Source of the DNA: an uncultured Solirubrobacteraceae bacterium
GTDB lineage: Bacteria; Actinomycetota; Thermoleophilia; Solirubrobacterales; Solirubrobacteraceae
Direction of reading: 5' to 3'
DNA length: 11,788 nt
NCBI GenBank assembly: GCA_955652215.1
Contig: CATPAX010000263.1
Location: 1 to 11,788 of the forward strand
The notes under the pieces are model-generated. The model saw only the letters and a program-made list of their open reading frames with translations, was not told where the DNA came from and made no database searches. This document shows positions 7,318 to 11,788 of the stretch, piece by piece. Numbering within the stretch: the first letter of the stretch is position 1; every line of letters starts with the position of its first letter. The position numbers were made by a program, and so were the translations under genes.

Positions 7318-8049
7318 GTGATGACAGAGCCAGCATCAGCGCAGGGTTTCCAACCGGCTTCGCTCGCCGCCCTCGGGGAACCGGTGCGGCGCTATTTCAC
7401 CCACGCCATCCGCGATGAGGCTCAGCTCGTCGCCGGGACCCGCCTGACGATGGCGGGGCGCATCAAGGTCGGTCCTAGTTGGCTGAGATTTACCGCACAG
7501 CAGGAGTTCGACGGTCACGACTTCGCTTGGCGGGCACGCGCCGGGTGGGGACCATTCAAGCCCCTGCACATCGTCGACCGGTACACAGCCGGCGCCGGCA
7601 GCATCGACGGCCGGATCCTCGGCCACCTCTCGTTCTTGCACGCCGACGACGAGAACACGACGCGTGCGGCCGCGGGCCGTGGTGCAGCGGAGAGCATTTG
7701 GGTGCCGGCCTCGCTGCTACCCGATTGCGGGGTGACGTGGCGAGCCGAGAACCGGAATCTTCTCGTAGCAGCCTTCGAGGTGCCCCCGGAGCGACCCGAA
7801 GTCCGCCTAACAATCGACGACACGGGAGCCGTGCTCAGCGTCAGCGTGATGCGCTGGGGCAACCCGGACCAGAACGACTACGGCTACATCCCGTTCGGCG
7901 GTAACGTCACGGCGGAACGCAGCTTCGGAGACCTGGTGCTGCCGAGCCGGGTCAGCGTCGGCTGGTGGTTCGGCACGGACCGCTTCGCGCCGTTCTTCGA
8001 GGCCGAGATACTCGACGCCGTGCCCGTCGCCGATCCCGCATATCTCTGA
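7318..8049 (+). CDS. DUF6544/DUF6920-like protein of unknown function
   Basis: 243 aa, no signal peptide or membrane segment. It opens with LGEPVRRYFTHAI (about 19-31) and contains DRYTAGAGSIDGRILG, a central AAGRGAAESIWVPASLLPDCGVTW, then PFGGNVTAERSFGDLVLPS and a near-terminal GWWFGTDRFAPFFEAEIL (215-232). These are the hallmarks of an uncharacterised family I know as DUF6544 or DUF6920; the exact Pfam name should be confirmed. The repeated amphipathic beta strands look like a lipoprotein-localisation-type or lipid-binding barrel, but this is inference. The start is GTG 7318, with ATG 7321 immediately after as an equal alternative. It is the second gene of a likely operon with the SRPBCC-like gene, and both may bind hydrophobic ligands. 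Confidence 0.75.
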   Translation: MMTEPASAQGFQPASLAALGEPVRRYFTHAIRDEAQLVAGTRLTMAGRIKVGPSWLRFTAQQEFDGHDFAWRARAGWGPFKPLHIVDRYTAGAGSIDGRILGHLSFLHADDENTTRAAAGRGAAESIWVPASLLPDCGVTWRAENRNLLVAAFEVPPERPEVRLTIDDTGAVLSVSVMRWGNPDQNDYGYIPFGGNVTAERSFGDLVLPSRVSVGWWFGTDRFAPFFEAEILDAVPVADPAYL

Positions 8050-8273
8050 AGACGGGGCCCAACGGTGCTCAGCTAGGAATCTCTCACGCCTGGTTTGCGA
8101 CGATAAGAGGCGTCCGCATCCGAGCGTCCCCCGCGCTTCCCTGTGTGCGCGCCTCGCGTGCGGTTCGACAGAAAGCGTCGTCCGGATCTGCGTGCCACTC
8201 GCCTTCTCGGCAACAGCCCACGGCGTGCCGGCGCCGGGACAGGATCGTCAAACCGGCTCGACGGTAGTTAGTG
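8050..8273. other. Convergent intergenic region, no supported gene
   Basis: 224 nt between the stops of the DUF6544-like and YbjQ-like genes. A CCGGCGCCGG palindrome at 8228-8237 has no loop and no T-tail, so I do not call it a terminator. Frames on both strands are short and unlike coding sequence. Confidence 0.4.
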
Positions 8274-9098
8274 CTAGTCGTTGATGTCGAGGACGGGCAT
8301 TATGTCCGGCAAGTGCTGCCCTTCCTCGGCATGCTCGTTGGGCACTACGGCGGTGCCGAGAGCGAAGAACTCGATTACGTGGCTGCCCCAACCGTGGTTG
8401 TTCTGGTGCAGCTTGACCTCGACGATCCCTAGAACGCCGTCTCCGATGTCCTCGGCCTCTTTCTGCATGCGCTCCATCGCAAGCTCGCGCGCGTCGTACA
8501 GGGCCTGGGTGTACTGCTCCAGCTCGACGTTCTGACCCGTCTGGCGAATCGATTGCAACATGCCGCGATGAGCGACGTGGTAGACGCAGTTGCCCATGAC
8601 CAGGCCGACCGGGCGCTTGCCGGTTTGCATCAGGGTCCAGAAGGCCTGTCCGGAAAGGTCGCTGGTAAACGGGCGCCCGTTCGGGGCGCGGTGGACCTTG
8701 CCACCCTTGTGCTTGATTGCGGTGCCGATGGCGATGAACTCCGCCATGTCAGCGCCCCACTCATAGCGCCCGACCTCTAGGCGGACACCGACGATGCCGT
8801 CGGCAGCGAGCTGATCGGCTTCTTCCTCCATGCGTGTCATGGCAAGCTCGCGGGCCGCGTACATCGCCTGGGTGAGGACGGCCATCTCCTGGCTCGCCTT
8901 CCAGCTGGACTGCTGAAAGCCGATGTGGTAGATGCTCGAGCCCACAACCAGGCCCACCGGCTCGAAACCGGCCTTCTCCACGCACAGGTACTCGTTCACT
9001 GAAAGGTCGGACGTGAACAGCCCGCGGGCGTTCATCTGGAGGCGCTCGCTCGCGTGTTCGGCGAGCCCTTCGGTGCTCGTCGGATCGTATGTCGACAT
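8274..9098 (-). CDS. Tandem double YbjQ/DUF74 (heavy-metal-binding domain) protein A
   Basis: 274 aa, soluble, made of two copies of the YbjQ/DUF74 domain (Pfam name 'putative heavy-metal-binding domain'; the family forms ring-like oligomers and its biochemical role is not established). Copy 1 is about residues 28-129 and copy 2 about 144-252. Both share FTSDLS at the start, PVGLV(V/M)G, a helix with ARELAM-RM, and EF-A-GTA at the end. The short N-terminal extension has no signal. The tail after copy 2 is acidic and ends LPDIMPVLDIND. Start ATG 9098 is fixed by a strong Shine-Dalgarno. It is separated by 27 nt from the stop of the upstream paralogous gene, so the two are co-transcribed and probably co-assembled. 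Metal binding is not evident: there is no clustered Cys/His set. Confidence 0.88.
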   Translation of the reverse strand: MSTYDPTSTEGLAEHASERLQMNARGLFTSDLSVNEYLCVEKAGFEPVGLVVGSSIYHIGFQQSSWKASQEMAVLTQAMYAARELAMTRMEEEADQLAADGIVGVRLEVGRYEWGADMAEFIAIGTAIKHKGGKVHRAPNGRPFTSDLSGQAFWTLMQTGKRPVGLVMGNCVYHVAHRGMLQSIRQTGQNVELEQYTQALYDARELAMERMQKEAEDIGDGVLGIVEVKLHQNNHGWGSHVIEFFALGTAVVPNEHAEEGQHLPDIMPVLDIND

Positions 9099-9106
9099 CA
9101 GCTGCT

Positions 9107-9112
9107 CTCCTC
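9107..9112 (-). promoter_or_regulatory. Ribosome binding site of protein A
   Basis: GAGGAG on the minus strand lies eight bases before ATG 9098. It fixes the start and supports independent reinitiation within a polycistronic message. Confidence 0.75.
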
Positions 9113-9125
9113 GAGTCGTGGTGGA

Positions 9126-10067
9126 CTAGACGCCGACGTTGATCGACATGACCGGCACCCCCAGTGGGGCGGGATGAGGCTCGTGCGCGCCAAGGCGGAT
9201 CGCGGTGCCCAGCACGTGCATGGAGACAATGAAAAAGTGCTGCCTATAGCCGGGGCTCTCATACTCGTGGTGATCAATCTGGTGCGTGAGGGTCGAGATC
9301 ACCATGTCGTTCGCGCCGGCATCGCTGGCCTGACGGCGCACCTCTTCCATCGCGAGATGACGGGCTGCGTACACGCCTTCGGTGAGCTCGGTCAACTCCT
9401 GGTTGCCCCACCACGAGCTCATCATCTGATTGGCCCGCATGCTCAGTGCCACGCACACCACGGAGGTGTGGCCGATGACCCCCAGCGTCTCAGCTCCGAT
9501 GCGGCGGAGCTTGTGGACGTCCTGGCCCGACAGCGCGCACATCCTCGGCCCGAGACCGCCGCGGCCCGGAACCGCTGTGTCGCGCACGGCGGTGCCGAAA
9601 ACGACGTATTCGACGTTGCCCGGGTCCCCGAGAAAGCTATTGGAACTCATCTCGATGCCTATGACGGCGTCCGCACCCGCGAACTGCGCCTCCTGACGTA
9701 GGCGATCGAACGAGCGCTGACGCGACAGGTTCCACGGCGTAGCGAACGACGCCATCTCGCGGACTCCTCTTCCGTAGGAAGACCAGCCGTAGTTTTGCCA
9801 GCCGTGCTGGACCACCGAGGAGCCCATGATCTGCGCGATCGGCGTCAGACCCGACGCTTGCGCGATCGCATACTCCTTGGCACTCAGATCGCTGCTGAAG
9901 ACCGGCGAACCCGAAGCGGCGATCATCTTTAGACGCTGCTCTGCTCCAAGCGGAATTCCCCCGCGTTGGATGCGTTCAAGATCGACGGCTGCCGCCCGAC
10001 GCTCGTCTTCGCTCGGCGGTACCGGTCGTTTTCCTAACCACCTCAAAGTACCCCAATGCTCGCACAT
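9126..10067 (-). CDS. Tandem double YbjQ/DUF74 (heavy-metal-binding domain) protein B
   Basis: 313 aa from ATG 10067. An N-terminal charged segment (about 1-55, DERRAAAVDLERIQRGGIPL) precedes two diverged YbjQ domains. Copy 1 is about 57-162 (FSSDLSAKEY, QIMGSSVVQHGW, VEYVVFGTAV). Copy 2 is about 177-291 (MCALSGQDVHKL, GVIGHTSVVCVAL, YAARHLAMEEVRRQA, FFIVSMHVLGTAI). Copy 2 contains a His-rich loop (HQIDHHEYES, 262-271) that could bind metal, though this is speculative. The tail ends APLGVPVMSINVGV, echoing the tail of protein A. The same frame is open to 10364, but the extra 99 residues lack homology and run antisense across a recombinase fossil. ATG 10067 has an AGGAG at 10080-10084 (12-nt spacing, rather long). 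It is the first gene of the pair. Confidence 0.86.
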   Translation of the reverse strand: MCEHWGTLRWLGKRPVPPSEDERRAAAVDLERIQRGGIPLGAEQRLKMIAASGSPVFSSDLSAKEYAIAQASGLTPIAQIMGSSVVQHGWQNYGWSSYGRGVREMASFATPWNLSRQRSFDRLRQEAQFAGADAVIGIEMSSNSFLGDPGNVEYVVFGTAVRDTAVPGRGGLGPRMCALSGQDVHKLRRIGAETLGVIGHTSVVCVALSMRANQMMSSWWGNQELTELTEGVYAARHLAMEEVRRQASDAGANDMVISTLTHQIDHHEYESPGYRQHFFIVSMHVLGTAIRLGAHEPHPAPLGVPVMSINVGV

Positions 10068-10079
10068 CCCATGGCGCGG

Positions 10080-10084
10080 CTCCT
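10080..10084 (-). promoter_or_regulatory. Likely ribosome binding site of protein B
   Basis: AGGAG on the minus strand lies 12 bases before ATG 10067. The spacing is at the long end, but it supports that start over the far upstream one of the long open frame. Confidence 0.4.
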
Positions 10085-10211
10085 GGCTGTGAATTAAGGG
10101 CGTGAGGCTGTGACCATCTCGTCGAAAAAACGAAACCCTCGAACTGTTTGTGATCGAGATCGACACCGCGACTAGCGAGGACGAGCTCGCAGATGCAAGT
10201 GGCGCAGGCCC

Positions 10212-10277
10212 GTCGTCTGGAAAATCGACCGGCTCTGCCGCAGCCTGCACCACCTCGTCAACACCGTCCACGACCTG
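10212..10277 (+). pseudogene. Serine recombinase (resolvase) fossil
   Basis: The plus strand reads VVWKIDRLCRSLHHLVNTV followed by HDL. This is the E-helix core of the resolvase/invertase family (consensus-like 'VVW-LDRLGRSL-HL'), with high third-position GC in this frame. Nothing upstream (the catalytic Ser segment) or downstream (the GIxFxSL segment, HTH) is recognisable in any frame, so it is a short scar of an old mobile element. Confidence 0.5.
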
Positions 10278-10293
10278 ACCCGGTGGCATGCAG

Positions 10294-10374
10294 TTAAGCA
10301 AAGGCGACTGGCTGGTCGCTGGCTTGGCCCAGTCGATCCAGCAGCAACTGTTGCTGGGCGTCAAGGAGACTCAT
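10294..10374 (-). pseudogene. 26-codon possible gene remnant or micro-ORF
   Basis: ATG 10374 opens MSLLDAQQQLLLDRLGQASD then QPVAFA and TAA. The protein-like, amphipathic sequence with high third-position GC contrasts with the noise around it. GGAGG at 10390-10394 is 15 bases upstream, too far for an ideal Shine-Dalgarno. After the TAA the same frame continues LHATGSG for a few codons. It could be the head of a longer gene stopped by a nonsense change, or a real micro-protein. I do not recognise the family with confidence. Confidence 0.3.
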
Positions 10375-10458
10375 CGAGCGGATTGTCGCCCTCCGGCGCT
10401 CACCGGCGCGGCGGAGCTGTCAGCCTCGCGCAGTTTGGGTCTCGATCGAGTCCAGACT

Positions 10459-10473
10459 GGCTCAGCATGAGCC
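10459..10473 (-). terminator. Hairpin after the winged-helix gene
   Basis: GGCTC-AGCAT-GAGCC forms a 5-bp GC-rich stem with a 5-nt loop, placed 11 bases beyond the stop of the winged-helix gene. No T-run follows on the minus strand, so termination is only suggested. Confidence 0.3.
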
Positions 10474-10484
10474 GCGAAGGGGCT

Positions 10485-10805
10485 CTAGTGCGTGCGGAGT
10501 CGGGACGCCGGCTGTGTGCTGTAGCCGTGTGATTCCTTTCTGATCTCGCCGGTTTTCGAGAGCTGAGTCAGGCGGTTTGCGACGCTTTCGGAATTGAGGT
10601 TCAGGCTTTTGGCGAGATCACCGGCGGTGCTTCCCGGGTGCTTCGCCAGGAAGTTGATGATGCTCGCCTCGGTGTCGCCCTGACGGGTGCGCGCGGTTGC
10701 GCGCCTATTGCTCGCTCGTCGCGCGGTCGCGCGGCGCACTGAGCGAGCCGGAGCGGCCTCGGGGTCATGTTCTGAAACTTCGGTTAGGACCTCAACTCTG
10801 GGCAT
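10485..10805 (-). CDS. Winged-helix DNA-binding protein with Arg-rich N-terminal tail
   Basis: 106 aa from ATG 10805. Order: an acidic leader (1-20, PRVEVLTEVSEHDPEAAPA), a strongly basic tail with nine Arg in residues 21-41 and an internal repeat (RRATAR...RRATAR), then a compact winged-helix domain (about 44-98). This has the helix pair IINFLAKHPGS / TAGDLAKSLNLNSESVANRL and the wing LSKTGEIRKESHGYSTQ. The fold resembles MarR/ArsR-like repressors, but the small size with a disordered basic tail resembles nucleoid-associated or linker-histone-like proteins. Which of the two applies cannot be decided from sequence. The start is fixed by AAGGAG five bases upstream of ATG; an earlier in-frame start at 10835 is less likely. 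It has the same orientation as the YbjQ pair but is separated from it by 417 nt. Confidence 0.75.
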   Translation of the reverse strand: MPRVEVLTEVSEHDPEAAPARSVRRATARRASNRRATARTRQGDTEASIINFLAKHPGSTAGDLAKSLNLNSESVANRLTQLSKTGEIRKESHGYSTQPASRLRTH

Positions 10806-10810
10806 GTGCG

Positions 10811-10816
10811 CTCCTT
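10811..10816 (-). promoter_or_regulatory. Ribosome binding site of the winged-helix gene
   Basis: AAGGAG on the minus strand lies five bases before ATG 10805 and decides the start in favour of MPRVEV rather than the upstream GTG-type start at 10835. Confidence 0.7.
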
Positions 10817-10835
10817 GTTCACCCGAATGCGGCAT

Positions 10836-11653
10836 CAGCAGGTCTCTTTAGTCGTGCGACTGCATCAGGTACGCGTAGCGTGGCCGCTCGGACTGTGTCG
10901 GGTCTGGCGTTGGTCCGGGCCCCATCCGCTGGCGGGGTGTGCAAGCGTCGTCGGGCATCAATCGCCCGCGAGAGCCGTCGCGCCCCGCGATCACGGGCCA
11001 ACTCGCCTCGCCTAGGCGCTGCCTGATCGCGTTGTATCGGCGTCATAGCCTACGAGCCTTCCCGTCCCTCGATTCAGGGCCGCGCGGAGGAAGAGGGGCA
11101 TAGAAACCCCCGAGCGTTCATCAGGGGTAGCGACGAAGCCACCGGGGCGGTGGGTTAACGCCGGTAGAAGTGACGCCACCGGCCCCGCAGTCAAAACCAG
11201 TAACCCCCGCCTCCCGCCTCGTGGCGCAGATCGCGCCGTTGGTGGCATTCGGGCTGGGACTGAGAATTCTGGCCGCAGGGCCAGCACCGCAACCGACAGT
11301 ACTCCTAATTGCGAGCGTCTGAGCCCAATTTCCACATTCGTCGTAAATTGCCACGAACCAAAGAGACTCGCCTCAGCGGCCTATCTGCGGCTTGAGATGA
11401 CAAGGACGAGTACCCGGACTGAACCGGCCCGGTCCGTTCGTGGCTACATCCTCCACGTCCGGGAGGTCGAGCCGGAGGGCCTTCGGCGCTGGCCGAGGCC
11501 GGAGACCTGCTGTTGCGACAGAACGAGCATCTCGCCCTCGCCGACCAGGGCCCTCCCCCTCCGTTGCGCGGATCGGGAGGCGGTGCCCGGCGGGTGCTCT
11601 GCAGCGACGGACGAGGAGACCGCTCGGAGCTCCCGGCCGTGGCGGGGTCGGTG
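10836..11653. other. Gene-poor region of about 820 nt
   Basis: No reading frame on either strand has convincing protein homology, and most are Arg/Pro/Ala-rich shadow-type frames. A patch at about 11270-11360 is less GC-rich than the rest. A small perfect hairpin CTGGCC-GCAG-GGCCAG sits at 11269-11284 without a T-tail. The promoter of the winged-helix gene must lie near the left end; I could not identify it. Decayed genes are possible, for example short stretches of plausible codon use on the plus strand at about 11439-11490. Confidence 0.4.
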
Positions 11654-11659
11654 TAGGCT
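11654..11659 (+). promoter_or_regulatory. Putative -10 box (TAGGCT) of the terminal methyltransferase
   Basis: TAGGCT followed by CG lies 14 bases before ATG 11668, consistent with a leaderless or nearly leaderless transcript. The octamer TAGGCTCG is identical to that before the gene at 6707. Confidence 0.45.
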
Positions 11660-11667
11660 CGCGACCA

Positions 11668-11788
11668 ATGTCCGGCGGTGAGACGCACTCGGTCAAGCGT
11701 CATCTCGATGTTGACGCCGAGAGCTACGACGTCCAGATTCGCCGCTTCATCCCTCACTACGACGAGATGATCGCGACGGGTGTCGAGC
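11668..11788 (+). CDS. SAM-dependent methyltransferase, N-terminal part (3' end outside window)
   Basis: Forty codons are visible. The start MSGGETHSVKRHLDVDAESY is followed by DVQIRRFIPHYDEMIATGVE. This pattern (acidic/Tyr helix, then 'RRFIPHYDEM') is the usual lead-in of class I SAM methyltransferases just before motif I. The catalytic fold itself is beyond the edge, so the assignment rests on this N-terminal signature only. ATG 11668 follows a TAGGCT box with no Shine-Dalgarno. It is oriented away from the gene-poor region. Confidence 0.7.
   Translation, partial: MSGGETHSVKRHLDVDAESYDVQIRRFIPHYDEMIATGVE

Noticed and set aside
8228..8237. CCGGCGCCGG palindrome between convergent genes as a terminator
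   Set aside because: No loop and no T-run; such GC palindromes are common by chance here.
10068..10364. 99-residue N-terminal extension of YbjQ protein B
   Set aside because: No YbjQ homology, low-complexity Ser/Ala stretch, runs antisense over a resolvase-like fragment; ATG 10067 with AGGAG upstream is better.
10819..11046. 75-aa minus-strand frame starting right after a TAGGCT sequence and ending 13 nt before the winged-helix gene
   Set aside because: Arg/Ala-rich without recognisable fold or clear RBS; position is suggestive of a leader ORF but composition fits a chance frame.
11012..11335. 107-aa minus-strand frame in the gene-poor region
   Set aside because: Mixed third-position GC, no motif, no supported start.

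Overview
The window is high-GC bacterial DNA with short intergenic gaps and no ribosomal RNA. It most likely comes from the Actinomycetota, class Thermoleophilia (Solirubrobacterales or relatives). The best taxonomic clue is the envelope protein at 3414-3995. It has an N-terminal membrane anchor, then the module 'LPPNSVGTRQLKNHAVTLAKI' (given here only as a label), then a short Gly-X-Y stalk, an architecture I associate with that class. Several starts with a TANNNT -10 box almost touching the start codon (leaderless or near-leaderless mRNAs) also fit Actinomycetota. The taxonomic call is inference.

Layout. 1-3412 is housekeeping and metabolism: the 3' nine tenths of an animal-type transketolase, a convergent endonuclease/exonuclease/phosphatase (EEP) family protein, and a divergently transcribed arylamine N-acetyltransferase. 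A hairpin at 3392-3412 separates the latter from the convergent collagen-like protein gene. 4249-4322 is tRNA-Ile(GAT). Directly behind it lies the wreck of an integrative element: the C-terminal catalytic part of a tyrosine recombinase, antisense and running into the tRNA. It is abutted in frame by an orphan HicB-family antitoxin gene whose promoter region carries a perfect 17-bp palindrome. No hicA toxin and no second attachment site are visible. 5357-8049 holds a SAM-dependent methyltransferase, a truncated and frameshifted DUF1269-type membrane protein pseudogene, and a likely two-gene operon (SRPBCC-like protein plus DUF6544/DUF6920-like protein).

8274-10067 is the most distinctive part. 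It is a two-gene operon in which each protein is a tandem duplication of the YbjQ/DUF74 ('heavy-metal-binding') fold, so four diverged YbjQ domains are made from one transcript. Upstream, in the same orientation, is a small winged-helix protein with an Arg-rich tail (possible nucleoid or chromatin-type protein). A 417-nt gap between them holds a serine-recombinase fossil and a 26-codon possible gene remnant. 10806-11667 has no gene I can support. The window ends in the first 40 codons of another SAM-dependent methyltransferase.

I did not find a convincing complete new multi-gene defence or metabolic system. The items most worth following are the double-YbjQ pair, the orphan hicB with its palindrome, the histone-like winged-helix protein, and the hidden non-ATG start of the collagen-like protein.
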